NCBI GenBank assembly: GCA_017591395.1
Contig: WEDG01004114.1
Location: 407,510-471,509 of the forward strand
Reading direction: 5' to 3'
From: Schistocephalus solidus
Lineage: Eukaryota; Platyhelminthes; Cestoda; Diphyllobothriidea; Diphyllobothriidae
Length of the DNA stretch: 64,000 nucleotides
Shown here: piece by piece, positions 1-12,276 of the stretch
Position numbering within the stretch: the stretch's first letter is position 1
How the letters are laid out: each line of letters starts with the position of its first letter
The notes under the pieces: generated by a model
The model's input: the letters and a program-made list of their open reading frames with translations, nothing else
What the model was told of the DNA's origin: nothing
Databases searched by the model: none
Translations under genes and position numbers: made by a program

Positions 1-125
1 CAGGGCTGACTAGACTTTCCATTTCTGGCTTTGTAGCCATCATCAGCCAGCTAAGGTGGGGCAACAGCCGAGGCTAAATCTTGCAACTTACTGAGTAGAC
101 GTCAGACGCTCAAAATATTGAGTTA
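1..125 (-). repeat. tRNA-headed SINE, degraded fragment
   Basis: Read on the minus strand, this ends with the same core as the other SINE copies in the window: a GGCTGGCTGATGATG block followed by AAGCCAGAAATGG (the + strand shows CCATTTCTGGCTT and CATCATCAGCCAG). The part at about 60-125 aligns loosely with the tRNA-like head of the 35-kb copy, but its B box is degraded. The copy is cut by the window start. It is a non-coding, retroposed element that would depend on a partner retroelement for mobility. Confidence 0.55.
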
Positions 126-369
126 CGGGCTTTCGACCGGGGATATTGAGAGGACGAATAAGACCCGTAACTGATCCGTGAGCACCCATCAACCAATGCT
201 ATTGCTACCGTCAGCATTCACATCCACGTATGTCGCATGTGTAATAAATTTTCTGCCCAGCCTTCTTCACAATGCTAGCGGTATCCCCGATTGCCTCATC
301 AAACCAAGTGAGAATAATTTTCCCATGAGTTTTTTAGGCTGTCACCTACTGATTATAGACGTGCCGTTT
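126..369. other. Unique left flank of the satellite array
   Basis: Sequence between the SINE fragment and the first satellite unit. It shows no similarity to the satellite until about position 370, where the TTAACAAACCATCGTGCC block begins abruptly. An open frame crosses from here into the array, but its second half is satellite, so I do not call it a gene. Confidence 0.4.
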
Positions 370-3300
370 ATTAACAAACCATCGTGCCCAAAACTGATAT
401 GCGCGACTCTAACCCAGAACGATTAGTTTCTTTAAATGGCTTAGTAGAGAGAGGGTGACTTGGCGAAACTGGGTTTAAAGTGATAGTGGACTTGTGCTGC
501 ATCTATCGCACTCTATCCTCCTCCCCCACACCTGGTTGATGTTAAGTTCACATCAAGAAGATCATACGAGGGAGCGATTGAAAACCGTGGCAAGAAAAAC
601 ATTACTGTTAACAAACCATCGTGCCCAAAACTGATATGCGCGACTCTAACCCAGAACGATTAGTTTCTTTAAAATGGCTTAGTAGAGAGAGGGTGACTTT
701 GCGGAACTGGGTTTAAAGTGATAGTGGACTTGTGCTGCATCTATCGCACTCTATCCTCCTCCCCACACCTGGTTGATGTTAAGTTCACATCAAGAAGCTC
801 ATACGAGGGAGCGATTGAAAACCGTGGCAAGAAAAACATTACTGTTAACAAAACATCGTGCCCAAAACTGATATGCGCGACTCTAACCCAGAACGATTAG
901 TTTCTTTAAATGGCTTAGTAGAGAGAGGGTGACTTGGCGGAACTGGGTTTAAAGTGATAGTGGACTTGTGCTGCATCTATCGCACTCTATCCTCCTCCCC
1001 ACACCTGGTTGATGTTAAGTTCACATCAAGAAGCTCATACGAGGGAGCGATTGAAAACCGTGGCAAGAAAAAAACATTACTGTTAACAAAACATCGTGCC
1101 CAAAACTGATATGCGCGACTCTAACCCTAGAACGATTAGTTTCTTTAAATGGCTTAGTAGAGAGAGGGTGACTTTGGCGGAACTGGGTTTAAAGTGATAG
1201 TGGACTTGTGCTGCATCTATCGCACTCCATCCTCCTCCCCACACCTGGTTGATGTTAAGTTCACATCAAGAAGATCATACGAGGGAGCGATTGAAAACCG
1301 TGGCAAGAAAAACATTACTGTTAACAAAACCATCGTGCCCAAAACTGATATGCGCGACTCTAACCCAGAACGATTAGTTTCTTTAAATGGCTTAGTAGAG
1401 AGAGGGTGACTTGGCGGAACTGGGTTTAAAGTGATAGTGGACTTGTGCTGCATCTATCGCACTCTATCCTCCTCCCCACACCTGGTTGATGTTAAGTTCA
1501 CATCAAGAAGCTCATACGAGGGAGCGATTGAAAACCGTGGCAAGAAAAACATTACTGTTAAAAAACCATCGTGCCCAAAACTGATATGCGCGAGTCTAAC
1601 CCAGAACGATAAGTTTCTTTAAATGGCTTAGTAGAGAGAGGGTGACTTGGCGGAACTGGGTTTAAAGTGATAGTGGACTTGTGCTGCATCTATCGCACTC
1701 TATCCTCCTCCCCCACACCTGGTTGATGTTAAGTTCACATCAAGAAGCTCATACGAGGGAGCGATTGAAAACCGTGGCAAGAAAAACATTACTGTTAACA
1801 AAACATCGTGCCCAAAACTGATATGCGCGACTCTAACCCAGAACGATTAGTTTCTTTAAATGGCTTAGTAGAGAGAGGGTGACTTGGCGGAACTGGGTTT
1901 AAAGTGATAGTGGACTTGTGCTGCATCTATCGCACTCTATCCTCCTCCTCCCCACACCTGGTTGATGTTAAGTTCACATCAAGAAGCTCATACGAGGGAG
2001 CGATTGAAAACCGTGGCAAGAAAAACATTACTGTTAAAAACCATCGTGCCCCAAAACTGATATGCGCGAGTCTAACCCAGAACGATTAGTTTCTTTAAAT
2101 GGCTTAGTAGAGAGAGGGTGACTTTGGCGGAACTGGGTTTAAAGTGATAGTGGACTTGTGCTGCATCTATCGCACTCTATCCTCCTCCCCACACCTGGTT
2201 GATGTTAAGTTCACATCAAGAAGCTCATACGAGGGAGCGATTGAAAACCGTGGCAAGAAAAACATTACTGTTAAAAACCATCGTGCCCAAAACTGATATG
2301 CGCGACTCTAACCCAGAACGATTAGTTTCTTTAAATGGCTTAGTAGAGAGAGGGTGACTTGGCGGAACTGGGTTTAAAGTGATAGTGGACTTGTGCTGCA
2401 TCTATCGCACTCTATCCTCCTCCCCCACACCTGGTTGATGTTAAGTTCACATCAAAGAAGATCATACGAGGGAGCGATTGAAAACCGTGGCAAGAAAAAA
2501 ACATTACTGTTAAAAACCATCGTGCCCAAAAACTGATATGCGCGACTCTAACCCAGAACGATTAGTTTCTTTAAATGGCTTAGTAGAGAGAGGGTGACTT
2601 GGCGGAACTGGGTTTAAATGGATAGTGGACTTGTGCTGCATCTATCGCACTCTATCCTCCTCCCCCACACCTGGTTGATGTTAAGTTCACATCAAGAAGA
2701 TCATACGAGGGAGCGATTGAAAACCGTGGCAAGAAAAAAACATTACTGTTAACAAAACCATCGTGCCCCAAAACTGATATGCGCGACTCTAACCCAGAAC
2801 GATTAGTTTCTTTAAATGGCTTAGTAGAGAGAGGGTGACTTGGCGGAACTGGGTTTAAAGTGATAGTGGACTTGTGCTGCATCTATCGCACTCTATCCTC
2901 CTCCCCCACACCTGGTTGATGTTAAGTTCACATCAAGAAGCTCATACGAGGGAGCGATTGAAAACCGTGGCAAGAAAAACATTACTGTTAAAAAACCATC
3001 GTGCCCAAAACTGATATGCGCGACTCTAACCCAGAACGATTAGTTTCTTTAAATGGCTTAGTAGAGAGAGGGTGACTTGGCGGAACTGGGTTTAAAGTGA
3101 TAGTGGACTTGTGCTGCATCTATCGCACTCTATCCTCCTCCCCACACCTGGTTGATGTTAAGTTCACATCAAGAAGATCATACGAGGGAGCGATTGAAAA
3201 CCGTGGCAAGAAAAAAACATTACTGTTAACAAAACCATCGTGCCCAAAACTGATATGCGCGACTCTAACCCAGAACGATTAGTTTCTTTAAAATGGCTTA

Positions 3301-4493
3301 GTAGAGAGAGGGTGACTTGGCGGAACTGGGTTTAAAGTGATAGTGGACTTGTGCTGCATCTATCGCACTCTATCCTCCTCCCCCACACCTGGTTGATGTT
3401 AAGTTCACATAAAGAAGATCATACGAGGGAGCGATTGAAAACCGTGGCAAGAAAAACATTACTGTTAACAAACCATCGTGCCCAAAACTGATATGCGCGA
3501 CTCTAACCCAGAACGATTAGTTTCTTTAAATGGCTTAGTAGAGAGAGGGTGACTTTGCGGAACTGGGTTTAAAGTGATAGTGGACTTGTGCTGCATCTAT
3601 CGCACTCTATCCTCCTCCCCACACCTGGTTGATGTTAAGTTCACATCAAGAAGCTCATACGAGGGAGCGATTGAAAACCGTGGCAAGAAAAAAACATTAC
3701 TGTTAACAAAACATCGTGCCCAAAACTGATATGCGCGACTCTAACCCAGAACGATTAGTTTCTTTAAATGGCTTAGTAGAGAGAGGGTGACTTGGCGGAA
3801 CTGGGTTTAAAGTGATAGTGGACTTGTGCTGCATCTATCGCACTCTATCCTCCTCCCCCACACCTGGTTGATGTTAAGTTCACATCAAGAAGATCATACG
3901 AGGGAGCGATTGAAAACCGTGGCAAGAAAAAAACATTACTGTTAAAAAAACCATCGTGCCCCAAAACTGATATGCGCGACTCTAACCCAAAACGATTAGT
4001 TTCTTTAAATGGCTTAGTAGAGAGAGGGTGACTTGGCGGAACTGGGTTTAAAGTGATAGTGGACTTGTGCTGCATCTATCGCACTCTATCCTCCTCCCCC
4101 ACACCTGGTTGATGTTAAGTTCACATCAAGAAGCTCATACGAGGGAGCGATTGAAAACCGTGGCAAGAAAAATATTACTGTTAAAAAACCATCGTGCCCA
4201 AAACTGATATGCGCGAGTCTAACCCAGAACGATTAGTTTCTTTAAATGGCTTAGTAGAGAGAGGGTGACTTGGCGGAACTGGGTTTAAAGTGATAGTGGA
4301 CTTGTGCTGCATCTATCGCACTCTATCCTCCTCCCCCACACCTGGTTGATGTTAAGTTCACATCAAGAAGATCATACGAGGGAGCGATTGAAAACCGTGG
4401 CAAGAAAAACATTACTGTTAAAAAACCATCGTGCCCAAAACTGATATGCGCGGCTCTAACTCAAAACGATGAGTTTCTTTAAATGGCTTAGTA
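370..4493. repeat. Satellite array, unit about 238 bp, about 17 copies
   Basis: A head-to-tail array. The landmark AGTGATAGTGGACTTGTGCT recurs at 479, 717, 953, 1193, 1430, 1666, 1903, 2143, 2378, 2618 (altered), 2859, 3096, 3336, 3573, 3811, 4052 and 4289, giving spacings of 235-241 (mean 238). Copies differ mainly by homopolymer length (C run in TCCTCC-CCC, A run after GGCAAG, A run before CCATCGTG) and by one A/C site in AGAAGATCATACG versus AGAAGCTCATACG. The last unit (4,445-4,493) carries extra substitutions and then stops inside the unit, as expected for an array edge that is less homogenised. Open frames of about 60-78 codons recur on both strands once per unit. Their reading frames change with each homopolymer difference, so they are a by-product of the repeat and not genes. 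Confidence 0.97.
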
Positions 4494-5429
4494 ACTTTAT
4501 TCAAATCGGCCAAAGGTACCTACTAAAATGCCAGCCTGCTGGTCGTCAAAACCGTTTCCAGGGTCACCGCTTACAAACCCTCCTTGGACACTTAACTTAC
4601 TCTGTTGGGTTTGCCGGATCCCGTATGTTGCAGTTTTGTGACAGGTTACAAAGCTCCCATCTGCAGAACGTATGCATTTGGTTTACGGTCCTATATGTTG
4701 GGTTGTTAGAAAACTGATTTACCTGAACCACTGGCCTTTCTGTCGCGGGTTAGACTAAAACAGAGGGCCCCGAGTTGATGAACCTTTTTTCCCTGACCAG
4801 TCATGTTAGCTAACAGGCTGTCAACTATTCCTAATTTTTAGTCATCGGATCGGTACCTATTTAGTTTAACTTGGTTAAATGGAAGTGAATAACCCCATTT
4901 CCTGAGAAGAAGTCAAGACTAATTTGCTTACCCTCATTACTGTTACTGCATATGTTGCATTAGTTGCTCGAGTCGGTGCCTACCGACACATATATATGAA
5001 TACCTCCAAGCATGAGGTGAACAGGAGGAGAGGGAGCTTATTAATGCAGGCAACGTCATCTTAGCACACATGGTTTATTCCAAGCATCGTGCGGACTCCA
5101 AAGAAATACTCCAAACCCAAAGAGACGGTGGTCTCTAACAACGGAGCAGGCCTTCGCCATCAGGTTACACAGCCGACTTCAATTAAACACTTAAAACCTG
5201 TGTACTGACCATAGGACTAACGCGACCAAAGAGTAGATAAGCTAATAACTGCATGCAATGCGCCGCATCTTCTCACTCTACCCAGTCACAGCTCTTCTGA
5301 ATCCGAGCCACCTCCATATCCTTATCTGAATGGATTGAAAATGCCTGCCTCTAATTATATGCCCATATTATCTCCTTGAGCGAAAAGAGGAGAATTACTT
5401 GAGTTCTCTTACCACCAACATGCCTACCA
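4494..5429. other. Unrecognised sequence between satellite and retroelement relic
   Basis: Moderate G+C, no open frame with recognisable content, no obvious tandem or inverted repeats. It may hold the decayed upstream part of the Penelope-like element that becomes recognisable just after it, but I can read no reverse transcriptase motif here. Confidence 0.3.
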
Positions 5430-5980
5430 CCTACCACCAAACAACCTAATTGAAAACTCTGTTCCTCAACGTGTCCTTTCAAGGGGATGCGGCTAGTAAA
5501 CTCCTGAAAAAACGCCTTGACCAAGCTGTTACACACACGTTTCCAGCAGCAGGAACTTCAGATAGTGTTCTCAACCGACCCTCATTTACGAGGCGAAGAC
5601 AAGGATATATTGCCAGCTCAGACCACCTCCATGTGCATTTACTCATTAACTTGCTCCTGTGGAGCAGGTTATATTGGTCGCACGAGTAAGCGCTTATCCA
5701 AAAAAATAAAAGAACACATCCCAGCATGGCTGAGCAAAGGGGAAGTCAAGAGCATAAAAAGCGCCATCCTTGCACATTTTGTTGACACCGGACATAGAGT
5801 GGACACCAGCGAAGCTTTCCATGTAATTTATAAGGTCCCACCAAACTACCCCAAGCCACTGGGTCAACGTCTACTAGCAGCAGCAGAAGCGACCGCCAGT
5901 AGGTTGAAGAAGCCAGTCTTGTGCGCACAAATAAACATCGTACAAGCTCCGCGCTTAGCTTGGCCACCGGCCGCTTAACT
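5430..5980 (+). pseudogene. Penelope-like retroelement relic: GIY-YIG endonuclease end
   Basis: This is the C-terminal part of a Penelope-like element ORF, which joins a reverse transcriptase to a GIY-YIG endonuclease that nicks target DNA. In the frame starting at 5,450 one reads FLNVSFQGDAASKLLKKRLD followed by THTFPAA, the linker seen ahead of the nuclease in such elements. Near 5,545 the homology moves to the frame of the 153-codon ORF at 5,517-5,978: CIYSLTCSCGAGYIGRTSKR is the GIY...YIG signature with its two-cysteine CSC knuckle, followed by the catalytic Arg (RTSKRL) and IKEH. A stop lies just upstream of the linker, at about 5,450, and no RT core is visible. The copy is therefore truncated at the 5' end and frameshifted. 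The GIY-YIG assignment is firm; the exact element clade is inference. Confidence 0.85.
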
Positions 5981-8651
5981 GCATGCATCCCCCGCGCCAA
6001 CTCTGTCCTCCCCCTTTTCCTAGAACGGCTCTACCAAACACTTACTGCCGCCTATCACACTGTCTCTTATCATCCTCCCCCTATGCAGATTTCTCAGAAA
6101 ACCCACAAAAATAGACGAACATTATCGATTTCATGTTTTAAGTTTCTACTGCGTTAAACGTTTCCCTATAACTGTACTGTCCTTAAGAAAAGTTATCGAA
6201 AGCAGCGCGTATGCTCGCTAAGTCGTCTTTTGAATTAATTGTGTTATTGGTCTGAGGAGAATTTTAAAAGCCAAACACTTGCTTATTTAGCAGACCTATA
6301 AACCAGTCGGTGGATATTAACCTTCCGCATTCAATCAACAAGCGCAATGTTCTTCCGCCTCCATATTCCATGCTGCGCTTTTGCCTGGGTAAAATTACTG
6401 GCCACGTAAAAAGAAAATGTGGGGCGCAAGTAGTTCGGGTGACAGTTGGCCGAATGACGGACTTCTCGTCACACCAAGAATCGATAATGGTGATGAAACC
6501 ACGGTAATTAACGACAAGTGACCATCGAATCAACTACGACTCCCGGCATTGAACCTTAATAAGTGCTAAATCGAGTTTACCTGGGGTGAGCTGGCAAACA
6601 TGCGTTATAAATACTGAGTCCTTTTGTCTTTAATACGCTTTTGTACAACTGCCTCTGTTGCTAGGTCCGAAAGAGGATCCGCAACCTCGGGCTAATAAAG
6701 GACTCTTTCCGTTGGTCTTGTCCATTACATCGCAATCAACGGGAGTTACGTGTAGCTCCCCAAAAACGTCGTTCCTTATTAGCTTTGGACTTTTTGACCA
6801 TTCGGTTCATTTTAAAACAGCAGGTGAACCCTGAAGAGTCAGCACCATATTTTTTTTCCAGGCTGGAGTTATCCAACTCCCCCCCACGCCCAGAACAATT
6901 TGCTCCGTAATTCGTTCTTGCGATTTTTCTCAGACCCGCTGTGTGAACATCAATTGTATCCTCTCCTCCCCCATTCTCTCCATCGCTCCGTTTACCATTC
7001 TAGCATCGTGGGAATTCTGGTTCCATTGGTAGATTTCGGCTTGCAAAAGCTATCATGTTCACCGGGATACCACGTGCAAAACCGTGGTCGTACTGTGGAA
7101 CCACATATTTCTACATTGGTAGCTCAGAATGCTCAATGCTTTCATCGTGTCCATTTCGTCCGCATGTATCTTATTTTTGACCACCATGAGAACTGAATGA
7201 AGAGCTGCTAGTCTTCGTAGGCTTGCGGACGGGTGATGCGCACGCTCTTTAACCGTAGAAAATACGCTTATCTTCGAAAAATCATCAACAGCGGGTGCAA
7301 AGCACCTTTTGGATGCGGCTCGCCGGATCGCGTTTACGGGTGACACGATTACCGACGCACGGGTGTGCTGCTGAATGAGCGTGTCGATTTGCCAACTCAA
7401 AGGGCAAGCTTTTTAGAAACTTTCCCCTACAAAACCGATCATGCTCATACGCAAGTACGTCTTCAATCAGGCATTAGTCTGTTTACGACGGCTAACGTTA
7501 AGATGGCTGGCGTCCTGGTTAAGGACCCACTGCCCAACCGCCATTCATATTTGCAGTGAGGGTTTACAGACTAGCCACCCTGCAGCTACTATTCCCCTTT
7601 CGGCTTAGCACACACTACTTGCGGCTGTTCAAGTGCCACTTAAATACGCAACCCAGCTCTCGGGAAATGCACCACACATCAATCAGACGACACATGAACT
7701 CGCTCCCCAAACCTATTAAAGCAGCTGACATCACTGTCTCACTCTAGTTCTCAGGCCTGAGTGGCCGTAGTCGGCAATAGCCTGACTTTGCCAGTGATTA
7801 CTGCTGTCTGGGCCTTCAACGCCGGGTCCTGTGCACAATACATATCCCGTTTCCGGTACCTTCTGTCCTTTCCAACACTTCGAGATCGCAACGTCCTACG
7901 TCCCGTCACACGGTTTAGACGCTACAAGCAGTCTGAATTAAATAAGCTGGAGGGAAAGCTAGTGAATTAGGGCTTCCTTCGCCCTACCGTCTACTCTCAC
8001 AACTTGGGAAGGTTCGATCTGGCAGGTGATTACCTATTCGTTAATTCTGACCTCCACTCGAATTATGTCTACTTTAGGAAACCAGTAGATTATTTTGCAC
8101 CTATTTCCGCTCGAATAAATATCCAATCTATAGCCAAAGTAAATGCTTCATGGCGAGGCGTTAATGAGTGTTCAATGAATGGAGCGCCGATGCCCCATCT
8201 GTGAGTGTGCATTCGCACCATTGTGTTTCTAGTCGCGGATGGTAACTTCGATTATGATGAAAAAAGGAGTTCGGAATCGGCGCTTTGTCGATCCACCAGC
8301 GTTAATGTCTATAACCATTTGTAGACCTGTTCTCTGCATCAGTATTTATGATTCTGATCAAGCCTGTTTTTCATCCGATCCTAAAGGTACTGGAGGTTTA
8401 TTTTGGTAACTTATCCAAGTCAACTTGGTGTCCCTTACCAGTGTCCGCAGGCCGAAGTTAAGATTTTTAAAACTGGTTTTCCTTTAAACGAATTTAGTAT
8501 TTATTAACAACTCCCTAACATGGAAGGTTCTTCTAGTGAGCGGTGATCATTGCATGTCTCTCTCGTTAATGTTAGATGAACGACTTGGCAAATTGCGCAG
8601 GAGCCTATTTGCCTGTGCGACGTTTGTTTGGGTTGTTTCGCTCTGTCAGCC
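5981..8651. other. Unrecognised G+C-richer stretch
   Basis: About 2.7 kb with several ORFs of 60-113 codons on both strands (for example 7,059-7,400 on the minus strand), none with a motif I recognise. The overlapping frames on opposite strands and lack of any family signature argue against calling genes. It includes a short poly-T and C-rich run near 6,850-6,890. No SINE or foldback similarity was noticed. Confidence 0.3.
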
Positions 8652-8703
8652 ATGGCTTCAAACTCACCTAATCAACTGGCTAACAGGCTCGGGCAGTCGA
8701 CTG
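8652..8703 (+). CDS. Possible first coding exon (ATG to consensus donor)
   Basis: CAGCCATGGCT is a good animal start context, and the 52 coding bases (starting MASNSPNQLANRLGQST) run into CTG|GTAAGTAG, a near-perfect 5' splice site, leaving one base over (phase 1). The peptide is hydrophilic and ordinary for a protein start. Against it: GTAAGT is expected about once per 4 kb by chance, so an ATG plus donor pair is not rare, and I recognise no homolog. Possible downstream partners are the stretches at 13,110-13,184 and 14,057-14,142. Transcript data would decide. Confidence 0.22.
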
Positions 8704-8794
8704 GTAAGTAGTAGTGGGAAGAGGGATAGAGAGAAAAAGTACAAAGTAAGTAAAATTCCACAATTTTTAGCAAAAAAGGTCCTCCATTCACAGT

Positions 8795-9010
8795 GAAGAA
8801 TCGTCCTTGAATGCGTCTCAAAATATCGATCAATTTGGACTTCCTTTAAAATGGTGCCAGCGTCGTGCGCTGATGAACTCATTTTTGTTGTTCGAATAAA
8901 AAATTAGTGTGAAAATTCAAGTGTAAAGTGGGTGAAATAGGCTCATCAGCGTACATTTAAGAGGATTTACATGCAAATGGAGAGCAGAATAGATGGCGGC
9001 TCAATTTCAA
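8795..9010 (-). repeat. Diverged fragment of the foldback arm family
   Basis: Relative to the left arm at 41,700-41,930 this copy is inverted. Shared order of blocks: ATCGTCCTTGAATG, then ACTTCCTTTAAAATGGTGCCAGCG with TCGTGCGCTGAT, then GGGTGAAATAGGC, then ATGCAAATGGAGAGCAGA. The copy at 16.25 kb shares private changes with this one (GCGTCTCAAAATATCGAT), so the two are closer to each other than to the right-hand complex. No opposite arm was found nearby, so this is a solo fragment. An element of this family was therefore present here long before the large complex took its present shape. Confidence 0.7.
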
Positions 9011-10074
9011 AAACCCACCAATAGAGTTAGACCGTAAGGAAATGCAAATCACCGCATTCATCACTAATTATAACCCTGACGAGCTTGTATCCATCTCGAG
9101 GAGCTAAAAGACGTGAATTGGCAGGCCGGTAACTCGCTTACTAACTCTGTGTGTGACACGACTGACCGAAGGACTGAATCACACTGCAATGGCTCCTTCT
9201 CAATGTGGCCCCTATGATAATTTACTCGTGTCATATGAATCTGGTCGTACTATGGGGACAATATAATGTGTGTGGTACGAGCAGATAGGCTGTTTAGCTT
9301 CATCGATCGGTGCGCGTGAGAACGCTGTCGGTCGTCTCGCCACCTATATGCAATGACAGTTAGATAAGTGAGTGTTTGTGGCAGCTGTGCAGTTATGCCT
9401 CACTATGCACCGCCGTCCGCCGAAGTCTAATTTCCTGGGAACACGGTAAACCACACCGTTCGTGATGGTCTAACGGTCGGTCATACACATCTTAGAAGTA
9501 TGGTGTGCACCTTTTAGGTTTTAGTCCACAGTAGCCCCGAGAAACGAGTTTAATAACAGTAGAACGGCAATTACGGAGAACAGCACGTCAATAATGTAGG
9601 AGAAGGTTGAACATGGTAAATATAGCATGTGATTTAATCAGCATGGTGACAGGGTTGCATAACGACTACACAAATGTTGTGACCGTCCTGCTAGGCCCAA
9701 AAATTGCGCACAAAGTAGTGTAAAAAAATGAAGGATTGCGAAAAGGGCAGAAGATTGACATTTCTTCACCAAATCTAGGTATATATTCGCCCACTTGTTT
9801 TTGCATTTTTAATCTCAGAACCTGACCAAAACCTAAGCAAGAATAGCAAAAAAATGCTCCAATAGAAAGGATAAAGTGAGTTCTTCCATTTTCAGCTGAC
9901 ATTGGATCCCTTAGTTACAGCGAAGTCGAAAAACCGGTCAAACATTCCCGTTTTATCCTTTTATTGACTTCGAAAAACAGCTGAATACGCAGATATTCGA
10001 CAGTGAAATATATTATTTGACTGTTTTATGAGGTAGCTTAGAATAATTGCCGAAATATGTTGTGGGTATTATTC
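9011..10074. other. Unrecognised non-coding stretch
   Basis: Transition from the G+C-richer left part to AT-rich DNA. The longest frame (78 codons, minus strand, 9,666-9,902) has no recognisable content. I see no repeat shared with the rest of the window. Confidence 0.3.
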
Positions 10075-10905
10075 CTCTCGGCAACAAATTTTCATGTTTG
10101 AGTGTCTACAAATATGACACAAACGGCCATTTGCATTAGAAAGATTGCCTCCGAACTAATTAATTCGGTAATTTTCTTGATGAAATATCCTCAATTGAAG
10201 GTTTTAATAAGCACATACAACAGAATCTACATTTATGGGTAGTAGACATAAAATGCAGGTGAAAGTTCAGTATTTTTTCCATTATTTCAGGGATGATCTG
10301 AAACACGTCATAATCGAATACCCAAAATACTAATAAATACATTTAACAAAAAGGCAAATCCTCTTACTATGCAATAACGTGTACGCTCATGATTTAACCT
10401 ACAAATCCTATTTACATTTTTTACGCAGTGACTAGCCTATTAGCCTGTCTGCTTATTAATTATTTTATTCCTGACGTCCCTGCTGTCGCAATCAAGCGAT
10501 AATTTGTTTGTCTTAGTCAAACACATCTGAAGCAATCTATAAATGAAAGACGAAACCACTTAATTTCGTAAAACCGTTTTGGAATATATATACTCGAAAT
10601 TTCGGCTGTTTGGTAACGGCTATACTTTCCATTGCCCTTAAACTGAAAAAACGTTTTCGCAGAAGATTCGTTGAAGGCCAATTTTAAAATAATTCTACTT
10701 TTGGTGTTTTATTTACTCGTTTTTTTACATGGCCCAGCAGTCTGTAGATTAAGAACTTTAGGTTAAGTAGCTTATCTATTTTTTCACGTTTTCGGTATTT
10801 ACCACTTTGAAAAAATTGCATTTTTTAACAACTTAATATCAATTTTTTTACAACAATGTAACTTCTTTTTAAGAACATTTGCTGATTTAATCAGGTAAAG
10901 CTTTG
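10075..10905 (+). repeat. Old dispersed repeat, copy 1
   Basis: Contains the anchor CAAACGGCCATTTGCATTA at about 10,121-10,139, and later CTGACGTCCCTGCTGTCGCA and TTTTGGAATATATA blocks that occur in the same order, at similar distances, in the copy at 15.2-15.9 kb. It is strongly diverged, AT-rich and non-coding. Its class is unknown; ends are approximate. Confidence 0.5.
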
Positions 10906-12276
10906 GTGGACGCAGTGTAGGCTGACTTCGCATAATGTGCCTTATCTCACCTTAAATAAAAGCAAGGCGGCTGGCGAAGCAGGAGAACTTGTTCATTGTC
11001 AGCCCTACCCAGGAATGTAAACGGGAAGCAAAAAATGTTTTTCATTTTTTTGTGTTCTGCACCTTCTGCGACTATGCTGCTGTAGTTGGTGAAGCGGTAC
11101 TTTTAAAATACGAGTACTTCCACTTATGTGTCGTTTTGAGCGACATGTTTACTATCCTTTTATAGAATATTTGCTGTTCTGCAAAACGACTACCTGAAGC
11201 ATGCAATATTTTATTTAAAAATTGGAAATTCCTTAGTGTAGGTAGGGTTAAATAGAAATTAATCCAGTTCCATTGCTACCGATCCGTTTCGTGCCTTTTC
11301 GGCCTTCATTCAATCAATGTTCCGCAGGGCAAAACATAATAATGCTCTTCTTAACGGCGTGGATTTGGCCGCAGTACGTATTTTTGGTTCTTGGTGACGG
11401 TCAAGGATATGATTGAATGAATAAAGCCAACAAACAGTACACACGGTTCTCTATCAGTCCACCCGCATTCAATGTTATCTCTTCGTCAGAACATGTCAGA
11501 ATTCGATCTAGCCATTTGTGACCTCATCTGCACATGTAGACATCGTTTGCTTCGGATGTCTGTTGGTTGGTGTGCATCCATTTCTGCTTCTATGAATGTG
11601 GCTCTGCTTGTTTCACATCCCTACCAAAGATAATGTTATCCACTTGGAATGAAAGCGACCGAACATGATGATAGCCGAATGGAGTGAGTTTCAGAAATGT
11701 AGAGTGGATTCAACGAAAAACAATCACAATTGGGCTGTTGGTTAGTCATTTGGATGAGTTACGACTCGGAGGTCGGAAGTTTTCAAGTTGCAGCCGCAGT
11801 TGGTTACAGGTGTTCAGGTTGTTTTATTCTTTGAAAAGCTTTCACTTAGTGGCACAGTTGGAATGTACGGGGGTTTTCACCAACGTGTTGGTTTTGTTTG
11901 AGCAATTCAGTATTTATAATGTCCATTCAATCCCGCCACACACAGTTCATGCTCCTCCGCGGAAGAAATTTCCACTCCGGCCGAGCATCTTGCCTTCACA
12001 CCGGCATGCACCTACGTCCTTTCCAGCTTGACGTAGAGGCTTGCTCCTCATTGCCAGCAATAGAGAGGACGCCTTGTTTTTATCAATCCATCCTTTTGTG
12101 CGTGAAAGTACATCGGCTGCTTGTTTTCTTCTGACGCAAAGATATGCGGCAAACACGTTCCGATTTTTGAACGTATCCACACGTTTACGATAACTGAGGG
12201 TGGTCTGGTGGTGCCAATGCAGGCTGGTGTGTTTCTGGTTAATTGAAACTTTGTGTTCAACATTGGACCCATGCTC
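10906..12276. other. Unrecognised non-coding stretch
   Basis: AT-rich at first, then somewhat richer in G+C from about 11,500. Overlapping frames on both strands (11,684-12,031 plus; 11,947-12,180 minus) carry no motif I can name. The minus-strand ones could be decayed continuation of the BED-finger relic immediately to the right, but I cannot align them to a transposase. Confidence 0.3.

Noticed and set aside
178..426. 82-codon ORF at the left edge of the satellite
   Set aside because: Its second half is satellite sequence, so the frame is a junction by-product.
718..4075. Recurring ORFs of 60-78 codons on both strands within the first 4.5 kb
   Set aside because: They repeat once per 238-bp satellite unit, switch frame with homopolymer length and overlap on opposite strands.
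370..4493. CRISPR array
   Set aside because: The repeat is contiguous at 238 bp with no unique spacers, and the DNA is eukaryotic in character.
7059..7400. 113-codon minus-strand ORF
   Set aside because: No recognisable motif, overlapped by plus-strand frames, and length is expected by chance at the local base composition.
11684..12031. 115-codon plus-strand ORF
   Set aside because: No motif. It lies opposite minus-strand frames next to the BED-finger relic.
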